Shown here piece after piece: positions 1 to 5,674 of a DNA stretch of 5,674 nt. The translations under genes and the position numbers were made by a program. The stretch's first letter is position 1. Each line of letters starts with the position of its first letter. The notes under the pieces were generated by a model. It was not told where the DNA came from. It saw nothing but the letters and a program-made list of their open reading frames with translations, and made no database searches. Location of the stretch: assembly GCA_014379815.1 (NCBI GenBank), contig JACMLA010000654.1, positions 1 through 5,674 of the forward strand, given 5' to 3'. This DNA comes from Bryobacteraceae bacterium. Its GTDB lineage: Bacteria > Acidobacteriota > Terriglobia > Bryobacterales > Bryobacteraceae.

Positions 1-99
1 AAGCATCTCGTCTGCGGAATCCACTTCCAGCGCCTTCTCGCGACCCTGCACTAACTGAACCACCTTACCGCCCATCAGGTCAATACAAGGGATAATCAC
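1..99 (-). CDS. hisA: HisA, phosphoribosylformimino-AICAR-ribotide isomerase, N-terminal fragment (cut by left edge)
   Basis: HisA converts ProFAR to PRFAR, step 4 of histidine synthesis, by an Amadori rearrangement in a (beta-alpha)8 barrel. Only the first 33 codons are visible and the gene continues past the left edge. They read [10 protein letters not shown] from residue 2, then KVVQLVQG. Asp7 is at the position of the general base at the end of strand 1, and VQG after strand 2 is typical of HisA, whereas HisF has KGVNF there. The start is GTG, with GGAGAG seven bases upstream. It overlaps the hisF stop by four bases (GTGA), which suggests translational coupling. Cys5 replaces the Ala usual in HisA (IIPAIDL) and makes the start look HisF-like. 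A HisF paralogue is therefore a minor alternative, but the LVQG stretch and the neighbouring complete hisF argue for HisA. Confidence 0.85.
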   Translation of the reverse strand, partial: MIIPCIDLMGGKVVQLVQGREKALEVDSADEML

Positions 100-863
100 C
101 GGGCTACTCTCCGGACAGTAACTCCATGCTTGTCGAGGTGTTCCTTAAGGTCGTCCACTGTGTAAGTTCCGAAATGAAAGATCGACGCAGCGAGTGCGGC
201 ATCGGCCTCGCCCTTGTCGAACACCTCGACAAAGTCATCCGGCTTCCCCGCCCCGCCTGAAGCAATCACAGGGATATGTACCGCTCGGGAGACTTCACGA
301 GTCAGTTCGCAGTCAAAGCCGGTCAGCACACCGTCGGTGTCCATAGACGTCAGTAGTATTTCGCCGGCTCCCAGTTCCTCGCCCTTGCGAGCCCAACCCA
401 CAGCATCGAAGCCTTCATCTACCCTGCCACCCTTGGTGTATACATTCCAGCCCCCTCCCGAGCGTCGCCGTGCATCGATAGCGAGCACGACCGCCTGTGC
501 GCCAAACTCCTCGCTGAGTTCTGTAATCAACTCCGGGCGCCTGACTGCCGCGGTGTTGACGCTCACCTTGTCAGCACCAGACATCAGGATGTTTCGCCCA
601 TTGGCGATCGTCCGGATGCCCCCGCCTACGGTCAGCGGGATAAACACCTTGCGTGCCGTCCGGGCGACCACTTCGGCCATAGTCTGACGGTCGTCGCTGG
701 AGGCCGTGATGTCCAGAAACACGAGTTCGTCAGCGGACTGCTCGTTGTATCTTGCTGCCAGTTCTACCGGGTCGCCCGCGTCCTGCAGGTTGATAAAGTT
801 CACGCCTTTTACAACCCGCCCCCCGGTAACATCCAGACAAGGGATAATGCGTCTGGCTAGCAA
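96..863 (-). CDS. hisF: HisF, imidazole glycerol phosphate synthase cyclase subunit
   Basis: HisF is the synthase half of the IGP synthase heterodimer. It uses ammonia from HisH to turn PRFAR into imidazole glycerol phosphate and AICAR in the cytoplasm. I start it at TTG (863), giving 255 aa, the normal family length. This choice puts the two catalytic aspartates exactly at family positions: Asp11 ([10 protein letters not shown]) and Asp130 (VVLAIDARR). Asp98 and Lys99 (GADKVSVN) match the HisH-contact residues, and Arg5, Glu46 and Lys99 fit the ammonia-gate ring, with Glu168 close to its fourth position. Phosphate-binding loops GGGIRT (80-85) and [10 protein letters not shown] (201-210) are present. 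The frame stays open to 947, but the extra 28 residues are only hisH read out of frame. The start overlaps the hisH end by seven bases, with GGAGGT upstream. The stop overlaps the hisA start by four bases. Confidence 0.97.
   Translation of the reverse strand: MLARRIIPCLDVTGGRVVKGVNFINLQDAGDPVELAARYNEQSADELVFLDITASSDDRQTMAEVVARTARKVFIPLTVGGGIRTIANGRNILMSGADKVSVNTAAVRRPELITELSEEFGAQAVVLAIDARRRSGGGWNVYTKGGRVDEGFDAVGWARKGEELGAGEILLTSMDTDGVLTGFDCELTREVSRAVHIPVIASGGAGKPDDFVEVFDKGEADAALAASIFHFGTYTVDDLKEHLDKHGVTVRRVAR
107..112 (-). promoter_or_regulatory. Ribosome binding site for hisA
   Basis: GGAGAG on the minus strand lies seven bases before the GTG start of hisA, inside the last codons of hisF. 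It supports GTG as the real start of hisA. Confidence 0.6.
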
Positions 864-1456
864 AGCTCGACAAACCTCCGGACGATGTCCATGCCGGCAG
901 ATCCTGACTTCTCCGGATGAAACTGCACCCCGTACACGTTCCCACACTCCAGCACCGCGGTATAAGGAACCGTGTAAGTGCAGGTAGCAGAGGTCTGTGG
1001 AACTACTGGGACATAGTAACTATGGGCAAAGTAAACGTAGGTCTCCTGTTGCACCGGATGATCTACTAAATGTCCCGTCCGAACCGGAGTCAGTGTATTC
1101 CAACCCATATGGGGCACGCGCGCATCCCGGCTGAACCGCTTCGCCTCACCCTGATAGATGCCAAGGCCTTCCACGTCCGGAGCCTCTTCACTGCGTTCGA
1201 ACAGCCCCTGCATTCCGAGGCAGATTCCCAGGAAAGGAGTGCCTCCAACAATTGCCTGCTTCAATGCCATTCGCACTCCGAGGTCATCCAAAGCCCGCAT
1301 CATCTGCCCGAAATGACCCACACCCGGAAGAATGATCTTCGAAGCAGCCAGCAGGCCGTCCGCGTGCCTGACCAGCTCATACTCGCACCCGATTGCGCCC
1401 AGCGTATTCTGCACCGAGCGCAAGTTACCGGCGCCGTAGTCCAGAATTGCAATCAA
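857..1456 (-). CDS. hisH: HisH, imidazole glycerol phosphate synthase glutaminase subunit
   Basis: HisH is a class I (triad) glutamine amidotransferase that releases ammonia from glutamine and channels it to HisF. The 199 aa protein begins [14 protein letters not shown] and carries the oxyanion-strand motif PGVGHFG (44-50), the nucleophile Cys79 in GICLGMQ, the PHMGWN motif (115-120) and the other triad members His180 and Glu182 in QFHPEKSG. All catalytic residues are intact and the length is normal. The start is TTG, sharing four bases with the hisB stop (TTGA), with AAAGGG six bases upstream. No ATG or GTG in the same frame lies before the IAILDYG strand. It sits directly before hisF with a seven-base overlap, which would favour coupled, near-equal production of the two subunits. 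Confidence 0.97.
   Translation of the reverse strand: MIAILDYGAGNLRSVQNTLGAIGCEYELVRHADGLLAASKIILPGVGHFGQMMRALDDLGVRMALKQAIVGGTPFLGICLGMQGLFERSEEAPDVEGLGIYQGEAKRFSRDARVPHMGWNTLTPVRTGHLVDHPVQQETYVYFAHSYYVPVVPQTSATCTYTVPYTAVLECGNVYGVQFHPEKSGSAGMDIVRRFVELC
874..879 (-). promoter_or_regulatory. Ribosome binding site for hisF
   Basis: A strong GGAGGT on the minus strand lies ten bases before the TTG at 863, within the end of hisH. Together with the catalytic-residue numbering it decides the hisF start in favour of TTG over the longer upstream reading. Confidence 0.65.
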
Positions 1457-2046
1457 AGCAAACCCTTTGTGGAGGGCAACTGGTCTTTCAGCCGCTCGTC
1501 AGTGGAGCACGCAAACCGGAGCGCCCGGGCAAAGCACTTGAACAGCGCTTCGATCTTGTGGTGGCTGGAACGGCCGTACAGAACTTTCAGGTGGACGTTC
1601 GACCGGGCATGCTGCGCGAAGCCGTCGAAGAAGTCTTCCATCAGCTCAACGTGTAAGTCACCGATCTTCCGCACCTTAATCCGGTCTTCGTACACCAGCT
1701 TCGATCGCCCGCTCAAATCGATGGCGGCCACAGCAAGCACTTCGTCCATGGACTGCACAAAGTACCCGGCCCGATTGATCCCGACTTTGTCGCCGAGTGC
1801 TTTCTCGAATAACTGCCCCAGCACAATCCCGGTATCTTCCACCGTGTGATGCTGGTCCACTTCGAGATCACCCTTGACCCAGAGCCGCAAATCGAAACCA
1901 CCGTGCTTTGTAAACAACTCCAGCATGTGATCGAAGAAGTGGATGCCCGTAAAGATCTCGTACTGGCCTGTTCCCTCAAGAACCAGATGACCCGAGATCT
2001 GCGTCTCTTTCGTGTTCCGGTCGATAGTGGATTCCCGATTCGCCAT
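1453..2046 (-). CDS. hisB: HisB, imidazoleglycerol-phosphate dehydratase (monofunctional)
   Basis: IGPD removes water from imidazole glycerol phosphate to give imidazole acetol phosphate, step 6, using a dinuclear manganese site in a 24-subunit shell. The 197 aa protein has the family hallmarks in order: IHFFDHM (35-41), [10 protein letters not shown] (64-73), an acidic [10 protein letters not shown] region (134-143) and [13 protein letters not shown] (158-170). These supply the metal-binding His and Glu residues (His66, His67, Glu70, His162, His163, Glu166). There is no fused phosphatase domain. The protein starts at once with the dehydratase fold. The start is ATG, the one unambiguous ATG among the starts seen here, with AGAGGT seven bases upstream. 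The preceding phosphatase gene ends with TAA immediately before this ATG and in the same frame. The last four bases overlap hisH. Confidence 0.97.
   Translation of the reverse strand: MANRESTIDRNTKETQISGHLVLEGTGQYEIFTGIHFFDHMLELFTKHGGFDLRLWVKGDLEVDQHHTVEDTGIVLGQLFEKALGDKVGINRAGYFVQSMDEVLAVAAIDLSGRSKLVYEDRIKVRKIGDLHVELMEDFFDGFAQHARSNVHLKVLYGRSSHHKIEALFKCFARALRFACSTDERLKDQLPSTKGLL
1463..1468 (-). promoter_or_regulatory. Ribosome binding site for hisH
   Basis: AAAGGG on the minus strand lies six bases before the TTG start of hisH, inside the end of hisB. It is a moderate match that supports the TTG start. Confidence 0.5.
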
Positions 2047-2736
2047 TTACAGTACCTCTGCAATCTCGTTGATGTTCTCCAGCACTGCCACCGCGCCATG
2101 CTGCCGCAAGAGTGTCGACAACTCCTCCTGCCTGGGGTTGCCCGAATGAGAGATCCCAACAAATCTCACTCCCGCGTCCCGGGCGCTCGCCGCGTCGTCG
2201 ATCGTGTCGCCGAAATACAGCAACTCGCGACCCGGATGAATCCGCTGAATTTGAAGCAGTCCGTCCGGCGACGGCTTGGGCCGGGGTACAGTATCGTCCG
2301 CTGCAATCTCAGTCCACACAATCCCTGGCGCAAACCGGTCCAGCGTATGTTCCGCTTCCGCCCGTAGACGACCCGTGAAGATGGCGAGGTCATATTTGGC
2401 GGACAGTTCAGTTAGTAAGTCGGGACGGGGAATCCAGCGCTCCTGCAACCGCAATCCCCCCTGAGATGGAGTACCCAGAAAGTAATTCTGGAAAACATCG
2501 ACAAGGGCTTGATAGCGAACTTCTTTGCCTTCGAGATCGAAAATCATCTTCTGCGACAGCAGCCAGTCGTTATTCCACCCACCACGGTTTTTGTACTCCT
2601 GAATCAGTTCAGGCTCAATCGTTCTACCGGTGAAGTGGCGTACCACCTCCACAATTGTTGCCCGGTACGAGTCTCTTACATCGACCAGAACTCCATCCAT
2701 GTCGAATACCAGAACACCGCGCGTTATGCTTTCCAA
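2047..2736 (-). CDS. HAD-superfamily phosphatase, candidate histidinol-phosphate phosphatase
   Basis: This 229 aa cytoplasmic HAD-family hydrolase has all four motifs. Motif I is FDMDGV, with nucleophile Asp12 and acid/base Asp14. Motif II is IFTGR, with Thr121. The motif III lysine is Lys154 in RPKPSPDG. Motif IV is FGDTIDDA, with Asp177 and Asp181. Residues about 18-105 form a helical insert after motif I, as in subfamily I with a C1 cap. It has no cysteine at all, so it lacks the zinc-binding Cys cluster of the enterobacterial HisB N-terminal phosphatase. Its place between hisC and hisB, in an operon with no other visible phosphatase, makes dephosphorylation of histidinol phosphate the best guess. 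That is inferred from context, and a housekeeping or phosphoglycolate-type role cannot be excluded. The start is read as TTG, overlapping hisC by 13 bases, with GGAG five bases upstream. The next ATG is inside motif I. Confidence 0.9.
   Translation of the reverse strand: MESITRGVLVFDMDGVLVDVRDSYRATIVEVVRHFTGRTIEPELIQEYKNRGGWNNDWLLSQKMIFDLEGKEVRYQALVDVFQNYFLGTPSQGGLRLQERWIPRPDLLTELSAKYDLAIFTGRLRAEAEHTLDRFAPGIVWTEIAADDTVPRPKPSPDGLLQIQRIHPGRELLYFGDTIDDAASARDAGVRFVGISHSGNPRQEELSTLLRQHGAVAVLENINEIAEVL
2054..2059 (-). promoter_or_regulatory. Ribosome binding site for hisB
   Basis: AGAGGT on the minus strand lies seven bases before the hisB ATG, within the last codons of the HAD gene. It indicates independent initiation of hisB rather than reliance on read-through of the TAA. 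Confidence 0.6.
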
Positions 2737-3785
2737 AGCTGCTCCAGCCTCGCGAGAAACTCACGCATCTGATCGCGTGTTCCCACAGTCACCCGAACGC
2801 ATCCGGCAATCTCATAACTGCGATCACGGACCAGCACTCCCAGGTCGCGCAGCTTATCCCGCATCTCAACGGAGCGGTCGCCAAGTCGCATCAGAACGAA
2901 GTTGCCTTCGCTCTCATAGTAAGGAATCTCCAGCTTCTCCAGACCTACATAAACCAGTTCGCGAGCCGCCAGCACCTCAGTCACATACTTCGTAATGTAG
3001 GCACTATCCCGCACCGCCGCCCTCGCCGCCAGTGCCGCGAGAATGTTAACGCTATAGGGCGACTGCGCTTTGTGGAGGTACGCAATATTGCCCGCCCTCG
3101 AGAAAATGCAGCCAAGCCTCAGCCCTGCCATCCCGTACACTTTGCTGAAGGTTCTGCTGACAAACAGATTCGGGTACTCGTCGATCAGCCGCAGGGCAGT
3201 CACCCCGCAGAACTCGTAATAAGCCTCGTCCACCAGCACCGCCGCATCGGGCGCACGCTTTAGAATTCGCTCGATGCCTTCCAGCCGAACCGCGCTACCG
3301 GTCGGGTTATTCGGATTCGAGATAAAGATCGCACGGGTATCCGGCCGAATCGTCTGCAACAACTCCTCAAGAGGAAACGCCAGTGTATCCGCCCGGTAAG
3401 GCAGTTCGCGAACCGACCCGCCAGCGACCTCGGAATAGAACTTGTACATCGCATACGAAGGCTGCAAAATGATCACGTCGTCTTCGTCGTCAACGTACGT
3501 GTTGACCAGCACCTGTATCGCTTCATCAGTGCCGTTAGTCAGCAGCATCTGATCTTCTTCGACATGGAAGTGTTCCGCCAGTTCCCGCTTTGCCTCGACG
3601 TACTCGGGATAGACGGCTATCCGTTCTTCGCTTACGCGCAGCTTCAGGAAAGCTGCAACCGAGGGCGAACAACCAATCGTGTTCTCGTTGAAGTCCAGCC
3701 GCAGCTTGCCCTCTCTGCCACCTGATGGTGGAGAGTACGGCGACATCCGGATGACTGCGTCCCGAGGTCGTAATCGCTTAGCCAT
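2724..3785 (-). CDS. hisC: HisC, histidinol-phosphate aminotransferase
   Basis: HisC is a PLP-dependent fold-type I aminotransferase that transfers an amino group from glutamate to imidazole acetol phosphate, giving histidinol phosphate (step 7). From the ATG chosen here it is 353 aa, a normal length. Visible marks are LRLDFNENTIGCSP near the N-terminus (29-41), TNGTDEAI (83-90) in the cofactor phosphate region, SNPNNPTG (156-163), VDEAYYEF (185-192) with the pyridine-nitrogen Asp186, the Schiff-base Lys215 in SRTFSKVYGMAG, Arg223 in GLRLG, and substrate-carboxylate-type Arg331 in RVTVGT. The start is uncertain. ATG at 3785 leaves five bases after hisD but has no clear Shine-Dalgarno. GTG at 3803 adds six residues and would overlap hisD by 13 bases, also with only a weak site. 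The 3' end overlaps the HAD gene by 13 bases. Confidence 0.95.
   Translation of the reverse strand: MAKRLRPRDAVIRMSPYSPPSGGREGKLRLDFNENTIGCSPSVAAFLKLRVSEERIAVYPEYVEAKRELAEHFHVEEDQMLLTNGTDEAIQVLVNTYVDDEDDVIILQPSYAMYKFYSEVAGGSVRELPYRADTLAFPLEELLQTIRPDTRAIFISNPNNPTGSAVRLEGIERILKRAPDAAVLVDEAYYEFCGVTALRLIDEYPNLFVSRTFSKVYGMAGLRLGCIFSRAGNIAYLHKAQSPYSVNILAALAARAAVRDSAYITKYVTEVLAARELVYVGLEKLEIPYYESEGNFVLMRLGDRSVEMRDKLRDLGVLVRDRSYEIAGCVRVTVGTRDQMREFLARLEQLWKA
2742..2745 (-). promoter_or_regulatory. Probable ribosome binding site for the HAD phosphatase gene
   Basis: GGAG on the minus strand lies five bases before the TTG start, with a GAGG a few bases further up. Both are within the end of hisC. They support the TTG start, because no ATG or GTG is available before motif I. 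Confidence 0.45.
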
Positions 3786-3790
3786 TTCGC

Positions 3791-5035
3791 TTAGCCATTG
3801 CACCGGATCTCAACCGATCGCGCATGCGCTTCCAATCCTTCCGCGCGGGCGAGAGTCGTCACAGCGGGCGCCAGTTTCGTCAGGGCTTTCAGGCTGATCT
3901 CCTGGACTGAAATCACCTTTACATAGTCAGCGGCAGAGAGACCTCCCCGCAGCCGCGCCGCGCCCGACGTTGGCAGAACGTGATTGGGGCCGCTGGCGTA
4001 ATCGCCGGCCGCTTCCGGGCTGGTTGTACCGATGAATACGCTTCCGGCATGCTTAATCCCAGGTAACAATGTCGCGTCCTGAATGCTGAGATGCTCTGGC
4101 GCAAACCGATTACTCAATTCGACTGCTTCCTCGAGCGACCGAACCAGAACGATTGCACTGTTCTTATCGATAGCTTTCCTGGCGACGGCAGCAGTGGACA
4201 AACCAGGAAGCTGGCGTTCGATCTCCTCTGCCACCGCCGTTGCCAGACTCTGCGATGTGGTCAGCAGAATCGCCGAGGCATCGGTGTCGTGTTCCGCCTG
4301 CGCCAGCATGTCGGCAGCGATCCAGGAAGGCTCGCCCTCATCCGCAATGATCAGAATCTCAGTAGGACCCGCGACGAAATCGATTCCAACCTCGCCAGCC
4401 CGAAGCTTCTTGGCAGCGGCGACGTAGATGTTGCCTGGACCGACAATGCGATCCGCTCGCGGCACTGTCCTGGTTCCAAATGCAAACGCCCCAATTGCCT
4501 GCGCGCCACCCAGCAGGTACATCTGCGATGCTCCCAGCAGACTAGCCGTCCCCAGAATCTCAGGAACTGGCTTGGGCGAAGTCACGCACACGCGTTCCAC
4601 GCCGGCCACCTGCGCGGGAATCACCGTCATCATCAGCGTCGAGACCAGTGGATATCTCCCCGCCGGAACATAGCCGCAAACTGTATCCAGCGGCCTGACA
4701 ATCTGCCCGACCTGCAGACCCGGCGCCAGATTCGTCATGCGGCCTTTTGGCAGTTGCAAACGCGAAAACTCACGGATATTCTTCGAAGCCGTGATCACCG
4801 CTTTCCGAAATACAGGATCGAGGTCACTCTCCGCTCGCTGCAGTTCCGCCTCGGAAACCAGAGCCGTCTTCCGGTCAAAGCCATCGAACTTCTTCGCGTA
4901 CTCGAGGACTGCTCGATCGCCCCGTTTGCGTATATCGTCGAGGATCGGACGAACTACCGCCTCGGCTGCTTCAAACCGGGCCGCTTTCCTGGCCAGCAGT
5001 TTGCCGGTGTCTTTGGATTGGAGAAGTCGTATCAA
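3791..5035 (-). CDS. hisD: HisD, histidinol dehydrogenase
   Basis: HisD is a zinc-dependent, NAD-linked enzyme that oxidises histidinol via histidinal to histidine, the last two steps. The protein is 414 aa, slightly short but in family range, with complete active-site signatures: GYVPAGRYPL (121-130), the VGPGNIYVAAAK signature (198-209) and FVAGPTEIL (220-228). Gln246 and His249 in AQAEHD, Asp345 in AGDYASGPNHVLPT and His404 in GLEAHARSVEIR correspond to the zinc ligands. Glu314 and His315 in FAPEHLSI are the catalytic pair. The start is TTG (IRLLQS follows), ten bases after the hisG stop. A weak AGGT overlapping that stop lies eight bases upstream. No ATG is close, and the next methionine is too far inside the fold. 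It is followed by hisC after five bases if the hisC ATG is used. Confidence 0.97.
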   Translation of the reverse strand: MIRLLQSKDTGKLLARKAARFEAAEAVVRPILDDIRKRGDRAVLEYAKKFDGFDRKTALVSEAELQRAESDLDPVFRKAVITASKNIREFSRLQLPKGRMTNLAPGLQVGQIVRPLDTVCGYVPAGRYPLVSTLMMTVIPAQVAGVERVCVTSPKPVPEILGTASLLGASQMYLLGGAQAIGAFAFGTRTVPRADRIVGPGNIYVAAAKKLRAGEVGIDFVAGPTEILIIADEGEPSWIAADMLAQAEHDTDASAILLTTSQSLATAVAEEIERQLPGLSTAAVARKAIDKNSAIVLVRSLEEAVELSNRFAPEHLSIQDATLLPGIKHAGSVFIGTTSPEAAGDYASGPNHVLPTSGAARLRGGLSAADYVKVISVQEISLKALTKLAPAVTTLARAEGLEAHARSVEIRCNG

Positions 5036-5043
5036 AATTCCAG

Positions 5044-5047
5044 ACCT
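5044..5047 (-). promoter_or_regulatory. Weak ribosome binding site for hisD
   Basis: AGGT on the minus strand overlaps the hisG stop codon and lies eight bases before the hisD TTG. The match is short, so initiation probably depends on ribosomes finishing hisG. Confidence 0.35.
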
Positions 5048-5674
5048 ACATCACGATCTTGTTCAGAGGGTACTCAACGATGCCCTGCGCACCGGCTTCT
5101 TTCAACCTCGGCAGAATGCGTCGCACCGCGGACTCGTCAAGGATTGTGTTTACAGCCAGCCACTCCGGATCGCTGAGTTGCGAGATGGTCGGGTTCTTCA
5201 AAGCCGGCAGTACACCGACTACGCTGTCGAGGTCTGACTTCCGGACGTTCATCATCAAGCCGACTTTGCCCATTGCCGCGATTGCCCCTTCCAGAAGCAT
5301 CCGGATGTCATCGAGCTTGCGCCGCTTCCAGTCATCCTTCAGGGAGTCGTGATTCGCAATCAACTGCGTATTGGATTCGAGAATCGTCTCCACGATGCGC
5401 AGCTTGTTGGCGCGCAGCGACGAGCCGGTTTCGGTAACTTCTACGATTGCGTCCGCCAGAACCGGCGGCTTCACCTCTGTCGCGCCCCAGCTGAACTCGA
5501 CTTTGGCTTTCACGCCATTCCGTTCAAGGTACCGCTCGGTCGTCCGCACAAGTTCTGTCGCAATGATCTTGCCTTCGAGGTCGTGGACAGACTGAAACGC
5601 AGAACTCTCCGGAACAGCAAGAACCCAGCGAACCTTACCGAAGCTCTGTTTGGCATAGATCAAATCGACAACAG
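5046..5674 (-). CDS. hisG: HisG, ATP phosphoribosyltransferase, long form, 5' end outside window
   Basis: HisG joins ATP and PRPP to give phosphoribosyl-ATP, the committed and feedback-controlled first step. The window holds the last 208 codons and the TAG stop. The start lies beyond the right edge, and since long HisG proteins are about 290 aa, roughly 80 residues are missing. The visible part begins [14 protein letters not shown]. It carries the PRPP phosphate-loop region [17 protein letters not shown] (75-91 of the visible part) within EVKPPVLAD context. After about residue 130 there is a C-terminal regulatory domain, [11 protein letters not shown] through [14 protein letters not shown]. 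That domain marks the long form, which binds histidine for feedback inhibition and needs no HisZ partner. It is first of the visible genes, so it is upstream of the rest of the unit, with hisD ten bases after it. Confidence 0.96.
   Translation of the reverse strand, partial: VVDLIYAKQSFGKVRWVLAVPESSAFQSVHDLEGKIIATELVRTTERYLERNGVKAKVEFSWGATEVKPPVLADAIVEVTETGSSLRANKLRIVETILESNTQLIANHDSLKDDWKRRKLDDIRMLLEGAIAAMGKVGLMMNVRKSDLDSVVGVLPALKNPTISQLSDPEWLAVNTILDESAVRRILPRLKEAGAQGIVEYPLNKIVM

Noticed and set aside
864..947. Possible 28-residue N-terminal extension of HisF
   Set aside because: The extra residues are hisH coding sequence read in another frame. The TTG at 863 puts Asp11 and Asp130 at their standard positions and has a good ribosome site.
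1070..1849. Plus-strand open frame of 259 codons opposite hisH and hisB
   Set aside because: It spans two well-supported genes on the other strand, has low-complexity composition and no family signature. It is best explained as a shadow frame.
5036..5045. Ten-base hisG-hisD gap as a possible regulatory or terminator site
   Set aside because: It is too short for a hairpin or promoter. It holds only part of the spacing for a weak hisD ribosome site.
4091..5176. A long plus-strand open frame of 361 codons opposite hisD
   Set aside because: It lies fully antisense to a hisD with all catalytic motifs intact and runs into the end of hisG. Its translation is rich in Arg, Gln, Ser and His with no recognisable motif, as expected of a shadow of a GC-biased gene.
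1..5674. A previously undescribed system, mobile element, CRISPR array or RNA gene
   Set aside because: About 99.7 percent of the window is covered by intact histidine biosynthesis genes with expected motifs. I saw no inverted repeats, repeat arrays, integrase or transposase, or tRNA-like structure. The only non-standard member is the HAD phosphatase.

Overview
The window is an almost gap-free stretch of a histidine biosynthesis operon. Every supported gene lies on the minus strand and is read from right to left. In transcription order: hisG (its 5' part lies beyond the right edge), hisD, hisC, a HAD-superfamily phosphatase gene, hisB (dehydratase only), hisH, hisF and the first 33 codons of hisA (cut by the left edge). 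Only about 15 bases are non-coding: 10 between hisG and hisD, and 5 between hisD and the preferred hisC start. All other junctions abut or overlap by 4 to 13 bases, so this reads as one polycistronic, probably translationally coupled unit. No promoter, leader, attenuator or terminator is visible. The promoter would lie right of the window, upstream of hisG, or further.

Organism: a bacterium with moderately high GC by eye. The long-form HisG, the HisA start ([10 protein letters not shown]) and the HAD gene between hisC and hisB look most like Acidobacteriota as I remember such proteins. This is recognition from memory, not a search result, and should be treated as tentative.

How the genes work together: HisG commits PRPP and ATP to the pathway. 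HisA isomerises ProFAR to PRFAR. The HisH glutaminase and HisF synthase make imidazole glycerol phosphate plus AICAR. HisB dehydrates it, HisC transaminates it to histidinol phosphate, and HisD oxidises histidinol to histidine in two steps. HisI/HisE (steps 2 and 3) are not in the window and may lie downstream of hisA or elsewhere. The phosphatase step from histidinol phosphate to histidinol has no classical enzyme here. The HAD protein is the obvious candidate by position and family.

Most notable points: (1) the HAD gene and the hisB dehydratase gene are in the same reading frame, separated by a single TAA directly followed by ATG, a split layout that mirrors the fused bifunctional HisB of enterobacteria although the HAD is of a different type; (2) four of the seven visible starts appear to be TTG and one is GTG; (3) hisF precedes hisA, the reverse of the familiar H-A-F order. 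Otherwise this is an ordinary, intact core-metabolism region. I found no mobile element, CRISPR array, RNA gene or defence-like system.
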